NCBI GenBank assembly: GCA_964450955.1
Contig: CAYVFI010000035.1
Location: 1-64,000 of the forward strand
DNA: 64,000 nucleotides
Reading direction: 5' to 3'
Source: CAYNWT01 sp964450955
GTDB lineage: Bacteria > Planctomycetota > Planctomycetia > Planctomycetales > Planctomycetaceae
Below the pieces are notes generated by a model. The model made no database searches, had not been told where the DNA came from, and saw only the letters and a list, made by a program, of their open reading frames with translations. Position numbers and translations under genes: made by a program. Positions 36,711 through 43,551 of the stretch are shown here, piece after piece (the stretch's first letter is position 1; each line of letters opens with the position of its first letter).

Positions 36711-37061
36711 ATGCGATTGTTTGAAGGCACTCAGTTCGACCGCCCGCCTCACTGCGAGCGCTGCGAGAAGCCGGAAACGGAATGCCAGTGTCCGCCCATT
36801 GAACCGGAACCGGAACCGCGCACACCCACGGACAAGCAAACCGCCAGGCTATCCAAAGAGAAGCGGAAAAAGGGCAAGGTTGTCACCGTCGTCGCCGGCC
36901 TGCTGGACGAAGGCGACGCGTTGCAGGAAATGCTTACCAAACTGAAGACCGCTTGCGGAGCCGGCGGGACTCTGAAGGACGGCAACCTGGAAATCCAGGG
37001 CGATCACCTGGAACGCGTTCGCAAAGAACTGAGTTCGCTCGGTTATCGCGTTAAGGGTTGA
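36711..37061 (+). CDS. yciH: SUI1-domain translation factor (YciH-like)
   Basis: A 116-residue protein. The N-terminus (MRLFEGTQFDRPPHCERCEK) has a cysteine-containing segment (CERC, CQC) possibly binding zinc. The C-terminal SUI1/eIF1-like domain (about 55-116) has KGKVVTVVAGLLDE, LTKLKTACGAGGTLKDG, LEIQGDHLERVRKEL and SLGYRVKG, matching the YciH fold that acts at the ribosomal P-site during initiation. The start at 36711 is chosen because the longer frame would begin inside the tRNA-Leu gene. The stop overlaps the yidD start (TTGA). Confidence 0.9.
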   Translation: MRLFEGTQFDRPPHCERCEKPETECQCPPIEPEPEPRTPTDKQTARLSKEKRKKGKVVTVVAGLLDEGDALQEMLTKLKTACGAGGTLKDGNLEIQGDHLERVRKELSSLGYRVKG

Positions 37062-37324
37062 TCCGCCATGTGTTCAGACCGCACACTGAACCCGTGAACT
37101 TCCTGCGTAACATCCCATCGCGCTGTTTGATCGCGTGTGTCCGCGGCTATCAATTAGCGATCAGCCCCTGGCTGGGCCGCAACTGCCGGTTCAGTCCAAC
37201 CTGCAGTCAGTACTTCATCGAATCCGTCCGAAAGCGCGGCGCTGTTGTTGGTTCGTGGAAAGGCTTCTGTCGGATTTGCCGATGCCATCCGTTTAACAAA
37301 GGCGGCTACGATCCGGTGGAGTGA
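37058..37324 (+). CDS. yidD: Membrane protein insertion efficiency factor YidD
   Basis: An 88-residue YidD family protein. The motif set is complete: GYQLAISPWLGRNCRFSPTC, SQYFIESVRKRGAVVGSWKG and CRICRCHPFNKGGYDPV. YidD is an amphipathic membrane-associated protein that aids YidC-dependent insertion. The TTG start overlaps the yciH stop, suggesting coupling; GTG at 37070 is another possible start. yidC is not in the window. Confidence 0.92.
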   Translation: MIRHVFRPHTEPVNFLRNIPSRCLIACVRGYQLAISPWLGRNCRFSPTCSQYFIESVRKRGAVVGSWKGFCRICRCHPFNKGGYDPVE

Positions 37325-37345
37325 TGGCATGGATGTCGGGCTGTC

Positions 37346-37439
37346 GTAGTGGACGAGGCAACGAGTCCTGAGCAAACACGAACCGAACGCCGCACTTGGC
37401 GCACTTGGCGCACTTGGGACTCGTAACCTCGTCCACTAC
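37346..37439. repeat. Long imperfect inverted repeat with 9-bp tandem core
   Basis: Arms 37346-37368 and 37417-37439 (23 nt, two mismatches) enclose three copies of the 9-mer CGCACTTGG (37391-37417). It lies between the convergent yidD and SSS symporter genes and may act as a bidirectional terminator or be a REP-like element. Confidence 0.75.
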
Positions 37440-37464
37440 AGAACTCCGCTCCTTTGGGAGCGGC

Positions 37465-39357
37465 CTACCCAAACAGTGACATGCTGTAGTACATCGCAGC
37501 GATCAGAACCAGAACGATAACCCCAACCGGCGTCGCCAGCTTCCACGGCGTCACATCAACGTCTTCCGTGTATGTCTGGACGTAGGCTGTCTCGCGAGGT
37601 TTAACCACTCCGATTAGTAACATGGTGGCGACGATCAGAACGAAGTTCATACCGGCAATGTGCAACCAGTGGAACTCGGTACCGGCAATCGTATTGCCCA
37701 TGTACATGCCGAAGTAGCCGTAGAAAACGACACCAACAGCCACGGCCGCGAAGCCTGCAATCGATGGAACCCGCTTGCTGAAAATGCCGACAACAACAAT
37801 CGCCAGCAGCGGAATGTTGTAGAACGCGGCAAGTTGTTTCATCAGGTCAAACAATCCACCAGACGCCTGTGCAATCAGCGGGGCCACCGAGATAGCCCCC
37901 ACGGCGAAGATGATGCCCAAAATCTTTCCGGTTCGCACCATCTGCGCCTCGGTCGCATTCTTGTTCATCAACGCTTTGTAAATATCAACGCTAAACAATG
38001 TTGCGGCGCTGTTGAGACCCGAATTAAACGAACTCAGGATGGCTCCAAAAATCACGGCCGCAAAGAAACCAAGCATCCACGACGGAACGATTTCGAGTGC
38101 CAGGCGACCATAACCTTTGTCTGCTTTCGAAAGCGGAAGGAAGGCCTCAGCGGTTCCTTCGCCGACAATAATCGCGTTACCGCCGGCGTCTCTTGAGATC
38201 AGAGAATTCGCGGCAATCACCTTCTCGATTTCGTATGTCTTCTGGCCGTTCGCAACCGTTGCACCTGGTTCGAGCGAACTGAATGACTGGTCCAATAATG
38301 CCACCTGACCGTCATCACCTTGTTCAAAGACACTTATCATGCCGTCCTGATCGCGAACCATCACGGCAGGTTTGTCAGGCAGTTGATGGATAACGTGTTC
38401 GTCCGCGCCATCTCGGTGAACGCAGAACAGGTGAAACGCGATAATGCCCGGGAGAACCAGGTACAGCGGCCCCAGCAGTTTCATTACCGCCGCAAACAGC
38501 ACACCCTTTTGACCTTCGGCGAGGCTACGAGAACCAAAAGTTCGCTGGACGATCGCCTGGTTCGTGCACCAGTAATACGTCGTGATGAACAGCATGCCGG
38601 TGAACAGCGTCGAGAATGGGATGTTCTCGTTCTCGGCTCCAATAGGACTTAGCCGCTCCGGCTGGTGTTCGGTCATGTAACTCAGACCGGCCATGAACCC
38701 GCCGTCACCCAATCGATCGCCCACCGCAATGGTTCCGAGGATCGGAATCATCAGCCCGCCAATCAACAAGCCGATGCCGTTAAGGGTGTCCGAAACTGCA
38801 ACTGCTTTCAGGCCGCCGAAAATCGCGTAGACACTACCGATAACACCAAGGGCAATCACTGTCGCCCACAGGGCTGTGGTTTCGTCGCCGCCAAATAAAT
38901 CTGCGACGCCAAACACTTCCAACATGAACAACGCGCCTGAGTACAACACAAACGGAAGCAGGTTTGTGAGCAAAGACAACAACAGCAGCACCGAAACCAA
39001 AGTTCCCACCGATCGGTCGTAGCGTCGAGCCAAGAACTCGGACACGGTGGCGACTCCGCCGCGTAGATATCTCGGAAGGAACACCAGTGCCATGAGCACG
39101 ATGGCAATGGACGACCAGACTTCCCACGCCATCACCTGCATGCCGTGCTGCAGGCCGCCGCCGTTCAAACCGACCAGTTGTTCCGTAGACAAATTCGTCA
39201 GCAACAACGAACCGGCAATCACAATCCAGCTCAAACTGCGACCGGCCAGAAAGTAGCCGGTTGAGGTTTCATGATCATCGCTACGAGTCGCTCGCCATGA
39301 GACAAATGCAACCAGAGCTGTAAAAGCGAGAAAAGAGATAAGCGTAAAGGCTTCCAC
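37465..39357 (-). CDS. Sodium:solute symporter (SSS family)
   Basis: A 630-residue membrane transporter with about 13 helices. The first helix, FLAGRSLSWIVIAGSLLLTN and NLSTEQLVGLNG carry the family pattern of helix 1-2 and the sodium site region. YAIFGGLKAVAVSDTLNGIG is the SSS signature 1, and AAVIFGAILSSFNSGLNSAA is the second conserved helix. Between helices at about residue 310 and 425 lies a soluble insert of about 105 residues (HRDGADEHVIHQLPDKPAVM onward, with a beta-rich domain) that standard SGLT-type members lack. The substrate is probably a sugar or organic solute but cannot be told. Confidence 0.85.
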   Translation of the reverse strand: MEAFTLISFLAFTALVAFVSWRATRSDDHETSTGYFLAGRSLSWIVIAGSLLLTNLSTEQLVGLNGGGLQHGMQVMAWEVWSSIAIVLMALVFLPRYLRGGVATVSEFLARRYDRSVGTLVSVLLLLSLLTNLLPFVLYSGALFMLEVFGVADLFGGDETTALWATVIALGVIGSVYAIFGGLKAVAVSDTLNGIGLLIGGLMIPILGTIAVGDRLGDGGFMAGLSYMTEHQPERLSPIGAENENIPFSTLFTGMLFITTYYWCTNQAIVQRTFGSRSLAEGQKGVLFAAVMKLLGPLYLVLPGIIAFHLFCVHRDGADEHVIHQLPDKPAVMVRDQDGMISVFEQGDDGQVALLDQSFSSLEPGATVANGQKTYEIEKVIAANSLISRDAGGNAIIVGEGTAEAFLPLSKADKGYGRLALEIVPSWMLGFFAAVIFGAILSSFNSGLNSAATLFSVDIYKALMNKNATEAQMVRTGKILGIIFAVGAISVAPLIAQASGGLFDLMKQLAAFYNIPLLAIVVVGIFSKRVPSIAGFAAVAVGVVFYGYFGMYMGNTIAGTEFHWLHIAGMNFVLIVATMLLIGVVKPRETAYVQTYTEDVDVTPWKLATPVGVIVLVLIAAMYYSMSLFG

Positions 39358-39609
39358 GGCGTATCCACACAGTTAGGCAACGTTGTGTTGCATCGGTATC
39401 CGGCAGGAACCGGAAGTGAAGCTGCCGACTGCCGGGCCGTTGGACGGTCCAGGTGATAGTCGGGCAGGTTCTAGAGATTGCCGATGTCTTGTGGACAAAG
39501 CAAGTCGTCGGGGCCGCGTCGGGCCGGGTATTGGAAGTTTTTGCAGATTCAGATTGAACAACTCAGTGGAGATTCGTTTCTCAACGCGTGCGACGGGTAG
39601 ATCGAATGG

Positions 39610-40611
39610 ATGTTGGACATGCGGAGATTGAATAGAAGCGATTGCAGGACGAACCACAAACGACGACACGGCTACAAGCTGATCGACTTGATCGTAACGG
39701 TAGCCATCATCGCTCTGCTGCTCAGCCTGCTCTTACCGGCAATGCGTGAGGCGAGAGTGGCTGGCCCTCGAACCGAGTGCCTGAACAACCTAAAGAACCT
39801 CGGTCTCGCGATGCACAACTATGCGACGGTCAACGCCGGGCAACTACCCGGACACGGGACATGGTCTGAAGACGGCGATCCGCGACACAGTTGGGTTGTC
39901 CCGTTGCTGCCGTACCTTGACCAGGCAGCACTCGCTGATCGTTGGGACCACAAGGCTCGGTGGGATTCAGACACGCCCGGTGCTGAGCCAGACATCAGCA
40001 ATCTGGAACTCAGCCAGTCCCTCATTAGAGTGCTGCAATGTCGCAGCCGAACCAACGAACATGCGGCGCTCAACTACGTCGTGAATGCTGGGTTCGCAAA
40101 CTACCGGAATGGCAAACCGCACGATTTCGATCAACTCGGTATCGATTGGAACAGCGACGGAACCGTGGACGAGGCAGATCACGAAATCGCTCGCGACTGC
40201 GGGGTTCTTTGGCGATCAGTCGCAGAACATTCCGGCGGCTGGGGCCTCGACGACTTCTACGACGGCGCCGGAAACACCATCCTGCTAAGCGAACGCCTGC
40301 AACCTGGAAAACAAAGCTGGGCCGACCCACGTCCGGATAACTGTGCGTTCGTGTTCGCTATTGATCCGAGTTCCAAATCAGTCGGTTCCGCCAGACCTGA
40401 TCCGTTGCAGAATGTGACGATCAACGGCCACGGTTCCAAATCAAACAAACAACCAATGCTCTCGTCCAACCATCACGAACAAGTCAACATCGTCACCGCC
40501 GAAGGAGCCGCTCGCAGCCTCAGCCAGGACATCGATCCAAAGGTCCTGCAACAACTCATCACACCCCGCGGAACACTGCACGATGAGGAACCGCTTCAAG
40601 ATGCGTTCTAG
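39610..40611 (+). CDS. DUF1559 protein with altered pilin-like N-terminus
   Basis: A 333-residue protein with a prepilin-like segment GYKLIDLIVTVAIIALLLSL, then the DUF1559 hallmark ECLNNLKNLGLAMHNYATVN. The usual GFTLIEL is changed to GYKLIDL: Thr to Lys, and Asp in place of Glu at +5 of mature pilins. Later come RHSWVVPLLPYLDQ and LSSNHHEQVNIVTAEGAARS, the typical DUF1559 end. It contains a DWNSDGTVDEAD dockerin-like calcium motif at about 178-189. Such proteins are abundant in planctomycetes and their role is unknown. It probably stays membrane-anchored if prepilin peptidase no longer cuts. Confidence 0.82.
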   Translation: MLDMRRLNRSDCRTNHKRRHGYKLIDLIVTVAIIALLLSLLLPAMREARVAGPRTECLNNLKNLGLAMHNYATVNAGQLPGHGTWSEDGDPRHSWVVPLLPYLDQAALADRWDHKARWDSDTPGAEPDISNLELSQSLIRVLQCRSRTNEHAALNYVVNAGFANYRNGKPHDFDQLGIDWNSDGTVDEADHEIARDCGVLWRSVAEHSGGWGLDDFYDGAGNTILLSERLQPGKQSWADPRPDNCAFVFAIDPSSKSVGSARPDPLQNVTINGHGSKSNKQPMLSSNHHEQVNIVTAEGAARSLSQDIDPKVLQQLITPRGTLHDEEPLQDAF

Positions 40612-40664
40612 CGAACCAATTCCAAATAGAAATACAACCGGCCCAGCGTCCAAAACAACACCAT

Positions 40665-40703
40665 CCAACCCACCGACCGGCACCCAATCCAACGGAACGT
40701 TGG
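40665..40703 (-). repeat. Stop-codon-associated palindromic repeat, copy B
   Basis: Minus strand reads CCAACGTTCCGTTGG then ATTGGGTGCCGGTCGG, the same layout as the copies at 30565-30620, 50137-50175 and 52100-52146: short palindrome with TTC at its centre, then an ATCGG(T/G)nCCGG-like stretch. Here it lies about 100 bp past the stop of the small minus-strand gene, beyond the terminator. Confidence 0.55.
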
Positions 40704-40708
40704 CGCGT

Positions 40709-40743
40709 GAAAAAGGTCCGCCACATCATGTGGTTCGGACCTT
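40709..40743 (-). terminator. Rho-independent terminator, minus strand
   Basis: A strong hairpin (AGGTCCG plus CCACAT pairing with ATGTGG plus CGGACCT, with a small bulge) is followed on the minus strand by TTTTTC. It lies 57 bp beyond the stop of the small gene at 40801-40977 and supports that gene being transcribed. Confidence 0.75.
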
Positions 40744-40800
40744 GTTTGTTTGGCCAGCCAATGAATCATTCAGTTGGCGTCTGGCGGTTGATCGAATCAA

Positions 40801-40977
40801 CTAACGCGACGCTTCGCGATCTCGAAGAGCCATCTCTTCAAGAACGACCGGGTGCCAATCGTTTGAGCGTTCGGACGCCGGAGCGTAGTTGCGTCGCGCC
40901 CAGGTGCGGAGCCGCATCTCTTCAATCGCGTCAACCTGTGAAGTGTGGGGATCTGCTGTCAATGTGCCAGGATTCAT
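40801..40977 (-). CDS. Small unknown protein
   Basis: A 58-residue soluble protein, MNPGTLTADPHTSQVDAIEE onward, with an Arg/Trp-rich middle (MRLRTWARRNYAP) and the tail WHPVVLEEMALRDREA. No domain is recognised. The dense charged sequence with regular codon use, and a strong terminator just downstream, suggest a real gene. The start at 40977 is preferred; a frame with 16 more residues begins at 41025. It diverges from the gene at 41158. Confidence 0.5.
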   Translation of the reverse strand: MNPGTLTADPHTSQVDAIEEMRLRTWARRNYAPASERSNDWHPVVLEEMALRDREASR

Positions 40978-41157
40978 CCCTAACGTTCTCCTAATGAACG
41001 GCCAGCCAAATTGGAAAAGAACCATATCAAGCCCGTAGGCTCAATCGTTTCGACGCGGTATTGTAATGACCGCGATCTCAAAATATCCACAAGAAAGTTC
41101 CGGCGGCCGTTTTGAACTTGCCGCAGGTCGTTTCCACATACGGGTTTCCGCTGATTC

Positions 41158-41577
41158 ATGACCGACGAAATTCAAGACTTTGACCAACTTGCCGCCTCCC
41201 GCAGAGCGTGGATCGAAGACGTTCTGCGACCGTGGTGCCAGCAGGCGACTCGCAAAGATTTGCTCAAAGCAGAACAGGAATGGCTCGACATCGCTGGCAA
41301 CGCCGCACCCGAACAGACATTGTGGACGTGGGCCTGGGAACGGTTCCCCACTCTTGTTTACGACGGCCTGACCGGAGTCAACGAGACCCAGCAGGTGCAA
41401 ATCGAACTCATCAATGGCGAATCACACAGCGGATTTCCGGAAGGCCGCAGAAGTAAGCGAGGCGAACTATTCCTGCTGCTCGCCGGCGATATGGAAACCG
41501 CATCCGCCAACGACCTTGCCGAAGCCGGACCGTTCTCACTGGACGACATCGCGGCCGTGAATCCGATCGGAAGCTGA
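41158..41577 (+). CDS. Small unknown soluble protein
   Basis: A 139-residue soluble, acidic protein. The N-terminal half is helical and tryptophan-rich (RRAWIEDVLRPWCQQATRKD, LWTWAWERFPTLVYDG). The second half looks like a small beta domain (VQIELINGESHSGFP, RGELFLLLAGDMETA). No family is recognised. It diverges from the 58-residue gene. An inverted-repeat element follows its stop. Confidence 0.6.
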   Translation: MTDEIQDFDQLAASRRAWIEDVLRPWCQQATRKDLLKAEQEWLDIAGNAAPEQTLWTWAWERFPTLVYDGLTGVNETQQVQIELINGESHSGFPEGRRSKRGELFLLLAGDMETASANDLAEAGPFSLDDIAAVNPIGS

Positions 41578-41657
41578 TAGTCGCCGGACTCTCCGAGTCC
41601 GATCCCACGCAGCACCGAACACAGCCGCGAACCGAACACAAAGTGTTCGGCGACTAT
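41577..41657. repeat. Nested inverted-repeat element between convergent genes
   Basis: Outer arms ATAGTCGCCG (41577-41586) and CGGCGACTAT (41648-41657) enclose a second palindrome CGGACTC-TCC-GAGTCCG near 41585-41601 and CCGAACAC/GTGTTCGG arms. It begins right at the stop of the 41158-41577 gene and ends 14 bp before the CRTAC1 gene stop, so it may end both transcripts. Confidence 0.7.
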
Positions 41658-41670
41658 GGACGCCCATCGA

Positions 41671-43551
41671 TCAAGGCGTGCGCTGAATCCTGAGAACCTG
41701 ATCGACCTCCACCTCGCCAACGATTTGTTCCTCGCCGTCAGGCCATGTCACGACCACGCGTTCTATCGCATCGCGCGTACCCAGTCCGAATGATGCGGGT
41801 AGTTCGACCTGCGACTGGTAGCTGCGCGTCGGTGAAATTTGACGCTTCATGGTCGTTCCATCAGCCAGGTCCACAGCCACGATGGCACCAATCGCATTCC
41901 GGTTGCCGCCCTGCCCTGCAAGCTTTACTCGCAACCAGTGGTTGCCGGTTGCCTGGTCGTTGCGAAGCAGACGTGGAGCCTGCCCACAGCCGAATATCAG
42001 GATATCCAGGTCACCATCGCCATCGATGTCTGCATAGGTGGCTCCGCGGCCAACCATCGGCTTGACAAAATCTTCACTGCATTTTTCGTCCGGCAGAACC
42101 ACAAACTCGTCCGCAAAGTTGGCTCCACAATTCCAAAGTAGCTGCGGCGGCTGCTCGTAGTGCTGGCTCTCCTGAACCTTACTGATGTCTTCTTCCAGGT
42201 GCCCGTTGGCTCCAAACAAATCCAGGCGCCCGTCAAGGTCGGCGTCCATAAACAAAACACCAAACGTCAGTTCAACTCGTGTCACCGGCCCGATGCCGTT
42301 GGAGACCGCTTCGTCAGTGAACTGCGGCGGATCCATTTGCGGCGACACGTAAAGAGCCGTCATTTCGTTGGCGAAGTTGCCGACCGCGATGCCAACCTCA
42401 TTGTTGTTTCGAAAGAACGCTGAGTCCGCTCCCATCGCCCCCCGCGCGCCGCCGTTAATGTCAAACGCGACGCCAGACAGCGCCGCCATTTCTTCAAACT
42501 TGCCTTCACCTTTGTTAAGGAACAAGAAATTCTGCACAGTGTCGTTGGCCACCATGACGTCCAGCAATCGGTCACCGTTGACGTCATGGAAACACAGCCC
42601 CAGCGATTTACCCATCGCGACTTCAGTATTCGGATCCAAAACCTGAATACCCGAATCGGCACTAATGTCGGTAAACTTTCCGCCGTCGTTGCGATACAGG
42701 TACGGCTGCGTTCCGCCAAATTCCTGCGGCCGCCCGTACGCGCGAAGCGTCCCGTCCAACGTAAAATCCTGCCCTTCGTCGAACTCGCGCGACCAGTCCA
42801 GGTAATTGCACACCATCAAGTCCAGGTCACCATCGTTATCGCAATCAAACCAACCGCAGCTGGAACTCCAACGCCCTGCGTCGCCCGCTACACCGGCCGC
42901 TGCAGTGACATCTTCAAACTTGCCTTCACCTGTGTTGCGAAACAGACGGTTCGAACCGACTGCCGACAGAAACAAATCGACTAGTCCGTCGCCATCGTAG
43001 TCGCCGCACGCCACGCCCATTCCGTACAACGAAACATCCAGCCCCGAACCGGCGGTCACATCCTCGAACGAACCAGAACCATCGTTCTCATAAAGTGCGC
43101 AGGTGGTTGTTTTCTTGTCGGGATCCCAGTCCCATCGTTTTGCGTTCACAAACAAAATGTCGGCGTCGCCATCGTTGTCGAAATCAAAAAACGCGCCGCC
43201 ACCGCACATTGTTTCGGGCAGCAGCTTGGATGGCTGCGTGGTTCCATCCTTCATTTTCCGCATCAGCCCGGCACCGTTCTCCTGTACGAAGTTGATACCG
43301 GCTTCCTGAGTGATATCTGTGAACGGGATGTCAGGAATGACGATGTCCTGCGTTTCGCGAATTTCAGGAGGTATGAATTCCGGTTCAGCGACTTCCTCAA
43401 CAACTTCGGGACGGCTGAAGTACCATGCTGCCCCGCCAGCAATGCAGCCGAACAAAACAACCGCCGCAGCGGACCACTTCAGGGCCTGGCCAATAACGGC
43501 GTCGTCTGTCGTTTCAACATACGCTTCTTCAGGCGATTCGTAATCACTCAT
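41671..43551 (-). CDS. CRTAC1-like FG-GAP/VCBS repeat protein with ASPIC/UnbV domain
   Basis: A 626-residue protein, membrane-anchored at about 22-45 with most of the chain outside the cytoplasm. Six calcium-binding FG-GAP loops are visible: DFDNDGDADILF, DYDGDGLVDLFL, DCDNDGDLDLMV, DVNGDRLLDVMV, DADLDGRLDLFG and DIDGDGDLDILI, consistent with a beta-propeller. The C-terminal ASPIC/UnbV domain (NHWLRVKLAGQGGNRNAIGA to the end) is typical. The start at 43551 overlaps the end of the cytochrome gene by 8 bp, so the two are translationally coupled and probably work together. No enzyme function is known for this family; surface or carbohydrate binding is possible. Confidence 0.88.
   Translation of the reverse strand: MSDYESPEEAYVETTDDAVIGQALKWSAAAVVLFGCIAGGAAWYFSRPEVVEEVAEPEFIPPEIRETQDIVIPDIPFTDITQEAGINFVQENGAGLMRKMKDGTTQPSKLLPETMCGGGAFFDFDNDGDADILFVNAKRWDWDPDKKTTTCALYENDGSGSFEDVTAGSGLDVSLYGMGVACGDYDGDGLVDLFLSAVGSNRLFRNTGEGKFEDVTAAAGVAGDAGRWSSSCGWFDCDNDGDLDLMVCNYLDWSREFDEGQDFTLDGTLRAYGRPQEFGGTQPYLYRNDGGKFTDISADSGIQVLDPNTEVAMGKSLGLCFHDVNGDRLLDVMVANDTVQNFLFLNKGEGKFEEMAALSGVAFDINGGARGAMGADSAFFRNNNEVGIAVGNFANEMTALYVSPQMDPPQFTDEAVSNGIGPVTRVELTFGVLFMDADLDGRLDLFGANGHLEEDISKVQESQHYEQPPQLLWNCGANFADEFVVLPDEKCSEDFVKPMVGRGATYADIDGDGDLDILIFGCGQAPRLLRNDQATGNHWLRVKLAGQGGNRNAIGAIVAVDLADGTTMKRQISPTRSYQSQVELPASFGLGTRDAIERVVVTWPDGEEQIVGEVEVDQVLRIQRTP

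Larger units (their letters stand above)
40612..41157. other. Intergenic region with terminator, repeat and a small gene
   Basis: Holds a stop-associated palindrome (40665-40703), a minus-strand terminator (40709-40743) and a small minus-strand gene (40801-40977). The rest shows nothing recognisable. Confidence 0.6.
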
